From contig CALAML010000023.1 in assembly GCA_937925845.1 (NCBI GenBank), forward strand, positions 1 to 51,480: 51,480 nucleotides of DNA. Direction: 5' to 3'. The notes below the pieces were generated by a model. The model made no database searches. It saw only the letters and a program-made list of their open reading frames with translations, and was not told where the DNA came from. Made by a program: the position numbers and the translations under genes. Source of the DNA: an uncultured Acidimicrobiales bacterium (GTDB lineage Bacteria > Actinomycetota > Acidimicrobiia > Acidimicrobiales > CALAML01). Shown piece by piece: positions 32,714 to 41,798 of this stretch (position 1 is the stretch's first letter; each line of letters starts with the position of its first letter).

Positions 32714-33169
32714 CTAAGCGCGAATACGAGCGACGGCCTGGGGCAGGTCGAGCTGCACCGGGTTCTGGGCTCCGTGGGGGTGGGTCTCACCGGCGTACAC
32801 CTTGAGCTTGGTGAGCATCTGGGCGCCGAGGCGGTTCTTGGGCAGCATGCCCTTCACCGTGCGCCGCACTGCTTCGGCCGGCTTACGCTCAAGCGCTTCG
32901 GCATAGCTCTGGGCCCGAAGACCGCCGGGAAAACCGGAGTGGTCATACACCATCTTCTTCTCGGCCTTGCCCGAGGTGAGGACCACCTTGGAGGCGTTGA
33001 TGATGATGACGTGGTCACCCATGTCGGTGTTCGGGGTGAAGGTCGGCTTGTGCTTACCCCGCAGCAGGCGGGCGACTTCGGTGGCGAGTCGACCGAGGAC
33101 CAGGCCTTCGGCGTCGACGACATGCCACTGCCGATCGATTTCGCTTGCTTTCGGGGTGTAAGTAGTCAC
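32714..33169 (-). CDS. rplM: 50S ribosomal protein L13
   Basis: A 151-residue protein from a GTG. RQWHVVDAEGLVLGRLATEVARLLRGKHKPTFTPNTDMGDHVIIINASKVVLT is the family core, followed by RTVKGMLPKNRLG. It lies 57 bases downstream of truA and pairs with rpsI. Confidence 0.97.
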   Translation of the reverse strand: MTTYTPKASEIDRQWHVVDAEGLVLGRLATEVARLLRGKHKPTFTPNTDMGDHVIIINASKVVLTSGKAEKKMVYDHSGFPGGLRAQSYAEALERKPAEAVRRTVKGMLPKNRLGAQMLTKLKVYAGETHPHGAQNPVQLDLPQAVARIRA

Positions 33170-33226
33170 AGCCCAACAGCATAACGAGATTCGCGGTTCG
33201 AAACCCCACTTGGCGCGAGTATTCGG

Positions 33227-34042
33227 TCACAAATTTTCGGGGTATGTCACGCTCCAGAACACCAGTCCGTGGGCCGGGGCCACCCGACCGGCCACCGAGC
33301 GGTCCCGGGCCTCAAGGATCGCCTTCATTTGCCCCGCTTTGCGCCAGCCGCGACCGATGTCGACCATGGTTCCTACGATTGCTCGAACCATCTGGTGGCA
33401 GAACGCCTTGGCTTCGATTTCGAAGAACATCGGCACATCTTCGGTCGCCCGGTGCCAGCTGCATCGATTGACCCGCCGCATCATGGTTGGCGGGTGGGGG
33501 GCGCCGGGCACCGGTTCGGGTCGGCGACAAAACGAGGTGAAGTCGTGGAGCCCGATGATGGCATCGCTGGCCAGGCGCATCGTCTCGATCCGTAGTTCGG
33601 AATCGATATGCCAGCTGCGGTCGCGCCACAGCGGGTCGGCCACCGGTTCGTTCCAGACGAAGTAGCGGTAGGTGCGCGAGAGCGCCGAGAACCTGGCGTC
33701 GAAGGTGTCAGGCACCACGGCCACGTCCATCACCCGCACGGTCGGCGGCAGGCTGGCGTTGATGCGGTTGACCATCGACAGACGCGATTTTGGGTCCTGG
33801 GCCCGCAACCCAGCGACGCGTCCGACCAAACCTTCGGCATCTTCGGCGACGTCGAAGGTCACGACCTGGCCACGGCCATGCACGCCGGCATCGGTTCGAC
33901 CGGAGCAGGTGATGTCGATGTCAGCCTTGAACATGTCGCTCAAGGCGTTGATCAGTACTCCGCCGACGGTCTCCACCCCGGCGTTGGGCCAAAAGCCTCG
34001 AAACGGGGCGCCGTCGTAGCGGACATCGAGCCGCAATCGCAT
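33227..34042 (-). CDS. truA: tRNA pseudouridine(38-40) synthase TruA
   Basis: A 271-residue enzyme that isomerises uridines in the anticodon stem-loop. The start MRLRLDVRYDGAPFRGFWPN matches the family N-terminus, so the longer upstream frame is rejected. CSGRTDAGVHGRGQVVTFD contains the catalytic Asp in GRTDAGVHG. RTYRYFVWNEP, GLHDFTSFCRR and FCHQMVRAIVGTMVDIGRG are further conserved segments. Its place after rplQ and before rplM is common in Gram-positive bacteria. Confidence 0.96.
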   Translation of the reverse strand: MRLRLDVRYDGAPFRGFWPNAGVETVGGVLINALSDMFKADIDITCSGRTDAGVHGRGQVVTFDVAEDAEGLVGRVAGLRAQDPKSRLSMVNRINASLPPTVRVMDVAVVPDTFDARFSALSRTYRYFVWNEPVADPLWRDRSWHIDSELRIETMRLASDAIIGLHDFTSFCRRPEPVPGAPHPPTMMRRVNRCSWHRATEDVPMFFEIEAKAFCHQMVRAIVGTMVDIGRGWRKAGQMKAILEARDRSVAGRVAPAHGLVFWSVTYPENL

Positions 34043-34100
34043 GGTGTTGCTATCGGTACCGGGGCCCCGAAACGAAGCGTGGCGGCCGGGCCAAGAAGAA

Positions 34101-34454
34101 TCAGACCAGTTCGATACGCGCCATCGGCGCTTTGTCACCGGTACGCGGTCCAAGCTTGAGGATGCGGGTGTAGCCACCGGGGCGATCGGCGTAGCGGGGG
34201 CCAACCTCATCAAAGAGCTTGGAGGCCACTTCGCGGTCACGGAGGAACTTCACCACTTCGCGGTGGTTGTGAACCCCGCCCTTGCGGGCCTTGGTGATCA
34301 GCTTCTCGGCCACCGGGCGCATGGCCTTGGCCTTGGCCTCGGTGGTCACGATTCCCTCAGCCGCAATCAGCGACGCGCACAGGTTTGCCATCATGGCCTT
34401 CTGGTGGGATGCGCTACCGCCGAACCGGCGGCCTTTTTTCGGTGTTGCTGGCAT
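34101..34454 (-). CDS. rplQ: 50S ribosomal protein L17
   Basis: A 117-residue protein. [54 protein letters not shown] is the conserved core, ending APMARIELV. It lies 67 bases after rpoA, the normal pairing. Confidence 0.97.
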   Translation of the reverse strand: MPATPKKGRRFGGSASHQKAMMANLCASLIAAEGIVTTEAKAKAMRPVAEKLITKARKGGVHNHREVVKFLRDREVASKLFDEVGPRYADRPGGYTRILKLGPRTGDKAPMARIELV

Positions 34455-34521
34455 GGGAACTCTCTGCTTCGTTCAGGTGCTTCAGGGAGGAACAGGGGTG
34501 CGAGGATTCGGGGTGGATGAA

Positions 34522-35463
34522 TCAGTCCCGCATCGACAGGCTGAGGCCGCGCTCGTCGAGCTTTTCGATGACCTCGTCGAGGGACTTCTGGCCGAAGTTA
34601 GTGATGGCCAACAGGTCGTCTTCGCTCTTTTCGAGCAGTTCGCCGATGGTGTTGACGTGGGCTCGCTTGAGACAGTTGCGGGGCCGTTCCGACAGGTCGA
34701 GATCTTCGATCGGAAGGTCAAGGTCGGGTGAACCGGTTGCCGCGGGGGCAACTTCGCCGAGTTCGAGGCCCTGGGGCTCTTCGCTCATGTCGGCCACAAG
34801 ACCCATCAGGGATCGCATGGTGTCACCGGCCGAAGCCAGCGAATCGCGGGCTTCGATCGAGCCGTCGGTCTCGATCTCGATCACCAAGCGGTCGAAGTCG
34901 GTCGACATCTCGACTCGGGTTGGCTCCACGGTGAACGACACCCGGCGCACCGGCGAGTAGATGGCGTCGATCGGGATGACGCCGATCGGGTCGTCCTCAC
35001 CCTTGTTGAGCTCTGCGGTGCGATAGCCGCGGCCGCGCTCGATGGTGAGGTCGATACCCAGGCGGGCCTGCGAGTTGAGCTCGGCGATGTGCAGACCCTT
35101 GTTGAGGATCTCCACGTCGGGCGGGCACACGATGTCGGCCGCGGTCGCCGCACCAGGACCGGAGGAGTCGAGGCGCACCATGATGGGCTCCTCGCTCTCG
35201 GAGGTCAGCACCACATCTTTGATGTTGAGGATGATCTCGGCGACATCTTCGGTAACACCTTTGATGGTGTCGAATTCGTGCAGAGCGTCATCGAAGCGGA
35301 CTCGGGTGATCGCCGCGCCGGGAATCGACGACAGCAGGGTCCGGCGCAGTGAGTTGCCGATCGTGTGACCGAAGCCGGGCTCGAGCGGTCCGATGGCGAA
35401 GCTCTGCCGGTTGTTTTCCGGCTCTTCGAGGGCTTCGACAGTGGGACGCTGAATAACCAGCAT
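34522..35463 (-). CDS. rpoA: RNA polymerase alpha subunit
   Basis: A 313-residue subunit. The N-terminal domain has FAIGPLEPGFGHTIGNSLRRTLLSSIPGAAIT, the dimerisation and assembly region. After an acidic linker, the C-terminal domain has IEDLDLSERPRNCLKRAHVNTIGELLEKSEDDLLAITNFGQKSLDEVIEKL, the UP-element and activator-binding helix-hairpin-helix unit. It ends GLSLSMRD. Confidence 0.98.
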   Translation of the reverse strand: MLVIQRPTVEALEEPENNRQSFAIGPLEPGFGHTIGNSLRRTLLSSIPGAAITRVRFDDALHEFDTIKGVTEDVAEIILNIKDVVLTSESEEPIMVRLDSSGPGAATAADIVCPPDVEILNKGLHIAELNSQARLGIDLTIERGRGYRTAELNKGEDDPIGVIPIDAIYSPVRRVSFTVEPTRVEMSTDFDRLVIEIETDGSIEARDSLASAGDTMRSLMGLVADMSEEPQGLELGEVAPAATGSPDLDLPIEDLDLSERPRNCLKRAHVNTIGELLEKSEDDLLAITNFGQKSLDEVIEKLDERGLSLSMRD

Positions 35464-35560
35464 GAATGCTCCCTAGGGGTTCTAGCAGTGCTGTTGGAAC
35501 GGGCGGATGCGGTGGTGCGGTGTGAATGAGTGGGCTGGGCGGGTTGAGCTAGGCGCTCGA

Positions 35561-36178
35561 TTACTTGCTGTAGAGCTCGACGATCAGCTGTTCGCGAACC
35601 GGGATATCGATCTGTTCGCGCAGCGGGAGGTCTCGAACCGTGACCTGTTGGCCGCCGTCGCCGGAGTCCATCCAGGCTGGCGGGGTGCGGTCGAGAACTT
35701 CGAGGTTGTGGCGGACCACGATCAGGTCGCGGGCCTTGGGGCGGAGTTCAACCACGTCGCCCTTGCGGAGGCGGTAGCTGGGCACGTTCACTCGGCGACC
35801 GTTCACGTTGATGTGGCCGTGGGAGGTGAACTGGCGAGCCTGCGGGCGGGTGGCCGCCCAGCCGGCCCGGTAGACCACGTTGTCGAGACGCAGCTCCAGG
35901 AACTGGAGCATGTTCTCGCCAGTCACGCCGGTGCGACGGTTGGCTTCTTCGTAAAGGTTGCGGAACTGGCGCTCGGAGAGGCCGTAGCTGAAGCGGGCCT
36001 TTTGCTTCTCCTGGAGCTGAAGCAGGTACTCGCTGACGTTGCCGCGGCGGCGGGTGCGGCCGTGGTCGCCTGGCGGGTAGGGCCGACGGTCGAGAGCGAT
36101 GGTCTCACCGTTGGTGCCCCAGATGTTGACGCCGAGACGGCGCGAGACGCGGGCTTTGGGTCCGATGTAACGAGCCAT
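35561..36178 (-). CDS. rpsD: 30S ribosomal protein S4
   Basis: A 205-residue 16S rRNA-binding protein that nucleates the 30S body. [15 protein letters not shown] opens it. It has the S4 RNA-binding domain [50 protein letters not shown] and ends [13 protein letters not shown]. The zinc-type Cys cluster seen in some S4 proteins is absent. It lies 97 bases upstream of rpoA. Confidence 0.98.
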   Translation of the reverse strand: MARYIGPKARVSRRLGVNIWGTNGETIALDRRPYPPGDHGRTRRRGNVSEYLLQLQEKQKARFSYGLSERQFRNLYEEANRRTGVTGENMLQFLELRLDNVVYRAGWAATRPQARQFTSHGHINVNGRRVNVPSYRLRKGDVVELRPKARDLIVVRHNLEVLDRTPPAWMDSGDGGQQVTVRDLPLREQIDIPVREQLIVELYSK

Positions 36179-36181
36179 GGG

Positions 36182-36580
36182 TCAGATCCTCCGACGCTTG
36201 GAGGGCTTGCACCCGTTGTGAGGGGTGGGGGTGACGTCTTTGATGCCGGTGACTTCAATGCCGGTGTTCTGTAGCGAACGGATCGCAGTCTCACGGCCGG
36301 AGCCGGGACCCTTCACCACAACGTCGACCTTGCGGACGCCGTGCTCCATCGCTCGACGGGCCGCTTGTTCGGCTGCCATCTGCGCCGCGTACGGCGTGGA
36401 CTTCCGTGAACCCTTAAACCCGACGTTGCCGGCCGAAGCCCAGGCCAGGACGTTGCCGCCCTGATCGGTGATGGAGATGATCGTGTTGTTGAACGAGCTC
36501 TTGATGTGAGCGACGCCATAGGAGACGTTCTTGCGTTCCTTCTTCTTTGGGCGGCGACCGCCAGCGGCTGGCTTTGCCAT
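36182..36580 (-). CDS. rpsK: 30S ribosomal protein S11
   Basis: A 132-residue platform protein. [54 protein letters not shown] is the core, with [13 protein letters not shown] at the end. Its ATG overlaps the rpsM stop by one base. Confidence 0.98.
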   Translation of the reverse strand: MAKPAAGGRRPKKKERKNVSYGVAHIKSSFNNTIISITDQGGNVLAWASAGNVGFKGSRKSTPYAAQMAAEQAARRAMEHGVRKVDVVVKGPGSGRETAIRSLQNTGIEVTGIKDVTPTPHNGCKPSKRRRI

Positions 36581-36957
36581 TACTTCATGACCTTCTTCTT
36601 GCCGGCGATAGCTTTCTTCGGGCCCTTACGGGTCCGGGCGTTGGTGTGGGTGCGCTGGCCCCGAACCGGGAGGCCGCGGCGATGGCGGATGCCCTGGTAG
36701 CAGCCGATCTCCTTCTTGCGGGAGATGTCCTGGGACACCTCACGGCGCAGGTCACCCTCGACTCGAAGGTTGCCTTCGATGTGGGTTCGGATCTTGGCGA
36801 TCTCTTCGTCGGTGAGATCCCGCACCCGGGTGTTGGGGTCGATGCCCAACTCGGCCAGCGTCTGCTGCGAGGTGGTTCGACCGATGCCGAAGATGTAGGT
36901 GAGCGACACTTCAACCCGCTTCTCGCGGGGGATGTCGACTCCGGAAATACGTGCCAT
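36580..36957 (-). CDS. rpsM: 30S ribosomal protein S13
   Basis: A 125-residue head protein: [38 protein letters not shown], then [17 protein letters not shown], and [27 protein letters not shown] before a basic tail that contacts P-site tRNA. Confidence 0.98.
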   Translation of the reverse strand: MARISGVDIPREKRVEVSLTYIFGIGRTTSQQTLAELGIDPNTRVRDLTDEEIAKIRTHIEGNLRVEGDLRREVSQDISRKKEIGCYQGIRHRRGLPVRGQRTHTNARTRKGPKKAIAGKKKVMK

Positions 36958-36994
36958 GAATTACCTTCCGCCCCTCAGGGCATTCCAGTGGGGT

Positions 36995-37108
36995 TCAGCC
37001 CTGCCGTTGTTTGTGTCGGGGGTTGGTGCAGATGATCTGGACGCGGCCGTGGCGGCGAATGACCTTGCACTTCTCACACATTTTTTTGACGCTTGGACGG
37101 ACCTTCAT
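36995..37108 (-). CDS. rpmJ: 50S ribosomal protein L36 (zinc-binding type)
   Basis: A 37-residue protein. [19 protein letters not shown], then [18 protein letters not shown], with Cys11, Cys14, Cys27 and His32 forming a zinc ribbon. The ATG has GGAGG-type sequence upstream. It lies between infA and rpsM, its usual place. The zinc-containing form is normal; some actinobacteria also have a zinc-free paralogue elsewhere. Confidence 0.97.
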   Translation of the reverse strand: MKVRPSVKKMCEKCKVIRRHGRVQIICTNPRHKQRQG

Positions 37109-37144
37109 GGGTCCTCCCTCTTCTCTTGCTGGGGTTCTTGGGTG

Positions 37145-37369
37145 TTACTTGTAGCGGTACGTGATGCGACCTCGACTGAGGTCATACGGCGTGAGCTCGA
37201 CCTGCACACGGTCTCCGGGAAGGATTCGGATGTAGTGCATCCGCATCTTTCCGGAGATGTGAGCCAGGACGGTATGTCCGTTTTCAAGCTCCACTCGGAA
37301 CATGGCGTTCGGAAGTGGTTCGACCACTTCACCTTCTAAAACAATCGCATCTTCTTTTGATTTCGCCAG
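37145..37369 (-). CDS. infA: Translation initiation factor IF-1, apparent CTG start
   Basis: A 74-residue OB-fold factor that binds the ribosomal A site. Core: [50 protein letters not shown], ending [13 protein letters not shown]. The usual N-terminus M-A-K lines up with CTG GCG AAA here. Upstream, in the same frame, there is no ATG, GTG or TTG at a conserved position before unconserved sequence. GGAGG lies 9 bases before the CTG, so I take CTG as the start. The frame itself is open for another 50 codons upstream, which do not resemble IF-1. Confidence 0.9.
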   Translation of the reverse strand: MAKSKEDAIVLEGEVVEPLPNAMFRVELENGHTVLAHISGKMRMHYIRILPGDRVQVELTPYDLSRGRITYRYK

Positions 37370-37451
37370 TGTTCCAAACCTCCAGTAACACCCAGCCGGT
37401 GCATCGGAGTTGCCCACAACACAGGGTTGCAGGCCGCGAAACACAGGAAGC

Positions 37452-37470
37452 CGCGCCAAATCAAGGCGCG
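37452..37470 (-). other. Stem-loop in the infA leader
   Basis: CGCGCC (37452-37457) and GGCGCG (37465-37470) form a 6 bp GC stem with a 7-base loop, between the proposed infA promoter and the CTG start. It could influence initiation or attenuation. Short GC stems are common in such DNA. Confidence 0.3.
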
Positions 37471-37485
37471 CTGGGCCGAAGAAAC

Positions 37486-37514
37486 ACACTAACGCCAACG
37501 CACACAAAGACCAA
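37486..37514 (-). promoter_or_regulatory. Candidate promoter for infA-rpmJ-rpsM-rpsK-rpsD-rpoA-rplQ
   Basis: On the minus strand TTGGTC (37509-37514) is separated by 17 bases from TAGTGT (37486-37491). It lies in the 208-base gap between infA and the divergent degV gene and would give a leader of about 110 bases. This is the only break before this ribosomal operon. Confidence 0.5.
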
Positions 37515-37577
37515 CCCCCCACATTAAGCAGTCTCTTTGCTGAACTCTCCGGTGTTGTTGTGCCTTAGGGGGTACCG

Positions 37578-38429
37578 ATGCTCCACCATGGTGACATGTT
37601 CGGGCTCGTAATCGATTCCAGCAGCCAAATTCCGTCCGATTTGGCGGATGTACTGGGCGTGGACGTGGTACCAATTTCGGTGACGATCGACGGCGTCGCC
37701 TACCGGGAGGGCGTTGACCTAACGGCAGAACGGTTTTATGGCCTGGTCGACGATCCCCTACCGGAGATCGCCACCTCCCAACCCAGCCCTGGCGAGTTCC
37801 TTGAGGTGTTTGAGGCTGCGGCGAAGCGGGGATGCACCGAAATCCTGTGTGTCACGGTGGGGTCGAGCCATTCGGGCACCTTCAACAGCGCCCGCGTCGC
37901 GGCCGAGATGGCGCCGATTCCGGTGCGCCTGGTGGATTCGGGAACCTTGTCGTTCGGCATCACCGCATGTCTGTGGGAGGCCGCGGCCGCCGTTGATGCC
38001 GGCGCCACTCTCGACGAGGCCGAAGCAAGGGCGGTTCAGTTGGCCCCGGAGATCACCAGCACATTCCTGCTTGCCAGCCTTGAACAGGTGCGCAAGATGG
38101 GTCGGGTCGACCTTGATCATCTGCAACCGGACCAGGCCGACGAAACGCCGATCTACCTCACGCGCGGCGAACACTTCGAAACGGTGGGCTCGGCGGCCAC
38201 GATCGACGAACTGTGCGCCCTGATGGTGGCTCCCCTGCCCACCGATGTCCCGATTCGGGTCGGCGTGTGTTTTGCCGCCCCCGACACCCTCCCCTACACC
38301 GAAGGCATCGAAGCCCTATTGGCCCACCGACCGAACATCGTCGGCCTGACCCGCTACCGGGTGGGGCCAAGCGTCGCCGCCCACACCGGCCCAGGCACCG
38401 CCGGCCTGTTCTTCTGGCCGGCCACCTAA
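37578..38429 (+). CDS. DegV family fatty-acid-binding protein
   Basis: A 283-residue DegV protein; relatives bind fatty acids, and some (FakB) present them to a fatty acid kinase. LVIDSSSQIPSDLADVLGVDVVPISVTIDGVAYREGVDL opens the fold, TSQPSPGEFLEVFEAAAKRG and VTVGSSHSGTFNSARVAAE form the lipid-head contacts, and VRLVDSGTLSFG follows. The ATG at 37578 has GGGGG five bases upstream; a start six codons later is possible. No FakA gene is nearby. It is the only plus-strand gene in the right half of the window, between infA and map. Confidence 0.9.
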   Translation: MLHHGDMFGLVIDSSSQIPSDLADVLGVDVVPISVTIDGVAYREGVDLTAERFYGLVDDPLPEIATSQPSPGEFLEVFEAAAKRGCTEILCVTVGSSHSGTFNSARVAAEMAPIPVRLVDSGTLSFGITACLWEAAAAVDAGATLDEAEARAVQLAPEITSTFLLASLEQVRKMGRVDLDHLQPDQADETPIYLTRGEHFETVGSAATIDELCALMVAPLPTDVPIRVGVCFAAPDTLPYTEGIEALLAHRPNIVGLTRYRVGPSVAAHTGPGTAGLFFWPAT

Positions 38430-38521
38430 CGTGAGCTCGGTGGCGACGGAGTCGTCCCGAGCGGGGGCGCGTCAGGCGTGCGTATGAGCGAAGCGAGCCC
38501 TGCGAGCGGAGCGAACTAGCA

Positions 38522-39280
38522 CTAAAGAGTCAGTATCTCTGGGCCGTTGTCGGTGATGGCGATGGTGTGTTCTACGTGGGCGGCGAGGCTGGCGTCGGTG
38601 GTGCGGACGGTCCAACCGTCGTCGTCGACGTCGGTGTCGGGCGAGCCGATGGTGACCATGGGTTCAACGCACAGGGTTGAGCCGGCGGTGAGTTTGGGGC
38701 CTTTGCCGGGTTTGCCGAAGTTGGGTACGTCGGGTGACTCGTGCATAGCGGTGCCGATGCCGTGCCCGACGTATTCGCGAACCACGCCGAGCCCGGCGCC
38801 TTCAACCAGGGTTTGCACCGCGTTGCCGATGTCGGAGAGCCGGCCGCCATCGACCATGGTGGCGATCGCCGCGGCCAGAGAGGCGTCGGCGACGTCGATC
38901 AACCGTTGCGCTTCAGCGTCGATGGTGCCGACCGCGGCGGTGAAGGCGGCGTCACCGTGCCAGCCTTCGATAACCGCACCGCAGTCGATGGAGATGATGT
39001 CGCCGTCTTCGAGGGGGGTGTCGTTGGGGATGCCGTGGACCACCACGTCGTTGGGTGAGGCGCAGATCACCGCCGGGAACCCGTGATAGCCGAGGAAGTT
39101 GCTGGTGGCGCCGCGTCGTTCGATCACTTCACGTGCCAACCGGTCGAGCTCGGCGGTGGTGACACCCGCTCGCAGGTTCTCGCGGATGACCGAGTGCATC
39201 TCGGCCACCACTTTGCCGGCACGGCGCATCAGCGCAAGCTCGGCCGCGGATCGAACCGGCAGCGATCGGTTCAGCATCAT
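38522..39280 (-). CDS. map: Methionine aminopeptidase, type I
   Basis: A 252-residue cobalt/manganese/iron-type peptidase removing initiator Met. Metal ligands lie in DIISIDCGAVIEGWHGDAAFTAAVG (Asp, Asp), GHGIGTAMHESPDVPN (His), CVEPMVTIG (Glu) and HVEHTIAITDNGPEILT (Glu). Two adjacent ATGs begin it. It lies 9 bases downstream of adk in the secY-adk-map order. Confidence 0.97.
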   Translation of the reverse strand: MMLNRSLPVRSAAELALMRRAGKVVAEMHSVIRENLRAGVTTAELDRLAREVIERRGATSNFLGYHGFPAVICASPNDVVVHGIPNDTPLEDGDIISIDCGAVIEGWHGDAAFTAAVGTIDAEAQRLIDVADASLAAAIATMVDGGRLSDIGNAVQTLVEGAGLGVVREYVGHGIGTAMHESPDVPNFGKPGKGPKLTAGSTLCVEPMVTIGSPDTDVDDDGWTVRTTDASLAAHVEHTIAITDNGPEILTL

Positions 39281-39289
39281 TGTGCGGTT

Positions 39290-39868
39290 CTAGGAACCGG
39301 CGATGGCCTGGTCGATCGATGCGATGAGTCGGGCCGAGATGTCCTCGACTTCGCCGAACCCGTCGCACACCAACAGCAGGCCGCGGTTGTCGAAGAAGTC
39401 GAACAGCGGTGCCGTTTCCTGGGCGTAGAGCTCGAGGCGGCGATCGATCGCTTCCGGGGTGTCGTCTTCGCGGCCCCGCGCCATCATCCGCTCGCGCACC
39501 ACCGACTCTTCAACGTCGAGGTTCACACAGGCGTGGAGCCCAGCGGGCTCCATCATGGCAACCAGCGCTTCGGCCTGGCCGACGTTGCGGGGGAAGCCGT
39601 CGAGCAGAAACCCGGCGGCGGCGTGTTCGCCACCGACCCGGCTGGCCACGATGTCGGTGATGAGTTCGTCGGGCACCAGGTCGCCGGCATCCATAAAGCC
39701 TTTGGCTTTCACCCCGAGCTCACTGCCTTCGGCGACTGCAGCTCGCAGAACGTCTCCGGTGGAGAGATGGTCGATGCCGTAGTGAGCCGATAGCAGCTCG
39801 CATTGCGTGCCTTTGCCAGCTCCCTGGCGTCCCATGATCACCAAACGGGGTCGAACTGCCTCGCTCAT
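39290..39868 (-). CDS. adk: Adenylate kinase
   Basis: A 192-residue nucleoside monophosphate kinase. P-loop: LVIMGRQGAGKGTQCELLSAHYGIDHLSTGDVLRAAV. The AMP-binding segment is FLLDGFPRNVGQAEAL. The LID is the short form (RGREDDTPEAIDRRLELY) without the zinc-binding Cys domain. The loop reads GRQGAGKGT where GxPGAGKGT is usual, an Arg-Gln variant. Confidence 0.96.
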   Translation of the reverse strand: MSEAVRPRLVIMGRQGAGKGTQCELLSAHYGIDHLSTGDVLRAAVAEGSELGVKAKGFMDAGDLVPDELITDIVASRVGGEHAAAGFLLDGFPRNVGQAEALVAMMEPAGLHACVNLDVEESVVRERMMARGREDDTPEAIDRRLELYAQETAPLFDFFDNRGLLLVCDGFGEVEDISARLIASIDQAIAGS

Positions 39869-39935
39869 CTACCGATTCTCGTTTCTGCCGCTGGCCGACA
39901 CGCGTTGTGCACCGTTGCGCTTTGTTCAGATGTGA

Positions 39936-41270
39936 CTACTTGAGGAAGCCCTCATAGTTACGCATCATCAGCTGCGAATCGATCTGCTTCATCGTTTCGA
40001 GGGCTACGCCCACGGCGATCAGGATCGAGATGCCTCCGAAGGAGACGATCGCAGCTTGGTTCCGCGGCAAGATGTTACCGATATAAATGGCGGGCACCAA
40101 AGCGACGGCGGCGATAAAGAGTGCACCGGGCAGGGTGATCCGGGACAGGATCTTGCCGAGGTAGCGCTCGGTTTGTGGTCCGGGGCGAATACCGGGGATG
40201 AAGCCACCCTGCTTACGGATGGTCTCGGCTTGTTTGGCCGGGTCGAAGGAGATGGCGGTGTAGAAGTAGGCGAACCCGACGATCATCAGGCCAAACACGG
40301 TGAGGTACACCACGCTGGTCGGGTTGAGCAGGTTATCGTCCATCCAGCGTTGCACCGAGGCTCCCCATCCGTCGGAGGGCACCAGGGTGGCCATGAGCTG
40401 GGGCAGGTACAGCACCGAGCTGGCGAAGATGATCGGGATCACGCCGGACTGGTTGACCTTGAGCGGGATGTAGGTGCTCTGGCCGCCGTACATGCGTCGA
40501 CCGACGACTCGTTTGGCGAACTGCACCGGGATCCGGCGCTGGCCCTGTTCGATGAAGACGATGGCGACCAGCAGAGCGATCAGGATCACGATCAGGAAGG
40601 CGAGGTGACCCCAGCCAGCGGCGCTGTGAACCAGTACGCCCTGGAAGGGAATCGAGGCGACCACCGAGGCGAAGATCAGCAGCGACATTCCGTTGCCGAT
40701 GCCGCGCTGGGTGATGAGCTCGCCCATCCACATGAGCAGGGCCATACCACCGGTGAGGGTGAGCACGATCAGCGCCACGATGTGGATGCTGGAGTCGGGA
40801 ACCAGCACGTAGTTGTTGGCGCCGGTACCGGCGGCGTGACCGAAACCGCCACCGCCGCTCTGGAACAGGAACACAAAGCCGGTGGCCTGCAGCACGGCAA
40901 TGGCGACGGTCATGTACCGGGTCCACTGGGTGATCTTGCGTTGGCCGACCGCACCCTGGTTTTGCCATTCCTCCAGCTTGGGAATGACCACCGTGAGGAT
41001 CTGCATGATGATCGATGCGGTGATGTAGGGCATGATGCCCAGGGCAAAGATGGCCGAGTTGGTCAGGGCGCCACCGGAGAACAGCGACATGAACGACAGC
41101 GCGTTGCTGCCTTCACGGGCTTGTTCCTTCAGGGCATCGATCGCTTCGAGATCGATCCCGGGAGCGGGAATGAATGCTCCGAGCCGGTAGATGGCGATCA
41201 TGGCCAGCGTGAACAGGATCTTGTTGCGAAGATCCGGAATTCGAAACACGTTGCTCAGGCTGTTTAACAC
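39936..41270 (-). CDS. secY: Preprotein translocase subunit SecY
   Basis: A 444-residue protein with ten predicted membrane helices. KILFTLAMIAIYRLGAFIPAPGID opens helix 1, ALGIMPYITASIIMQILTVVIPKLEEWQNQGAVGQRKITQWTRY forms helix 2 and the cytosolic loop, and GQRRIPVQFAKRVVGRRMYGGQSTYIPLKVNQSGVIPIIFA and GGFIPGIRPG follow. It starts at GTG. It forms the channel for unfolded exports, separate from the Tat route used by the proteins near the left end. Confidence 0.98.
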   Translation of the reverse strand: MLNSLSNVFRIPDLRNKILFTLAMIAIYRLGAFIPAPGIDLEAIDALKEQAREGSNALSFMSLFSGGALTNSAIFALGIMPYITASIIMQILTVVIPKLEEWQNQGAVGQRKITQWTRYMTVAIAVLQATGFVFLFQSGGGGFGHAAGTGANNYVLVPDSSIHIVALIVLTLTGGMALLMWMGELITQRGIGNGMSLLIFASVVASIPFQGVLVHSAAGWGHLAFLIVILIALLVAIVFIEQGQRRIPVQFAKRVVGRRMYGGQSTYIPLKVNQSGVIPIIFASSVLYLPQLMATLVPSDGWGASVQRWMDDNLLNPTSVVYLTVFGLMIVGFAYFYTAISFDPAKQAETIRKQGGFIPGIRPGPQTERYLGKILSRITLPGALFIAAVALVPAIYIGNILPRNQAAIVSFGGISILIAVGVALETMKQIDSQLMMRNYEGFLK

Positions 41271-41312
41271 CCAGACTCCTCAGTTGTTTCCCAAGCCAGG
41301 GCCGGTGTGGCC

Positions 41313-41798
41313 TTAGCGGTTGGTCAGCGCATTTCCCTGGGCCGGTGGACGGCCTTGGAAGGGAAGATCAACCTTCACTACCGTACCTCCTGCGCCGGTG
41401 ATCGCTGCTTCAGCGCTCGCCGAGAAGGCATGGGCCGACACGGTGACCGCTCGGGTGAGCTCACCGCGACCGAGCACCTTTACGAGTGCACCCTTGCTCA
41501 CCAAACCGGCGTTGAGCAGTGATTCCGGGGTTACATCGTCGAGGCCACTGGCTTCGATGGTGTCGAGGTTGACCGCTTGGTAGTCGATACGGAAAGGGTT
41601 GTTAAATCCTCGAAGCTTTGGCACACGCTGCTGCATTGGCAGCTGGCCACCTTCGAAACCGACCCGCACGGTGTTACGGGCGCGTTGACCCTTGGTACCG
41701 CGGCCTGCGGTCTTGCCGCCTTTGCCGCCGATGCCGCGACCGACGCGCTTGCGTCGACGGTTGGAGCCCGCTGGGGGCTTCAGATCATGAATCTTCAT
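41313..41798 (-). CDS. rplO: 50S ribosomal protein L15
   Basis: A 161-residue protein: MKIHDLKPPAGSNRRRKRVGRGIGGKGGKTAGRGTKGQRAR is the glycine/arginine-rich extension, followed by FEGGQLPMQQRVPKLRGF. It overlaps the rpmD 3' end by 14 bases and lies 42 bases before secY. Confidence 0.97.
   Translation of the reverse strand: MKIHDLKPPAGSNRRRKRVGRGIGGKGGKTAGRGTKGQRARNTVRVGFEGGQLPMQQRVPKLRGFNNPFRIDYQAVNLDTIEASGLDDVTPESLLNAGLVSKGALVKVLGRGELTRAVTVSAHAFSASAEAAITGAGGTVVKVDLPFQGRPPAQGNALTNR

Noticed and set aside
38430-38521. Terminator between degV and map
   Set aside because: GCTCGG/CCGAGC can pair over a 16-base loop, but there is no U-tract and the stem is short, so I do not call it.
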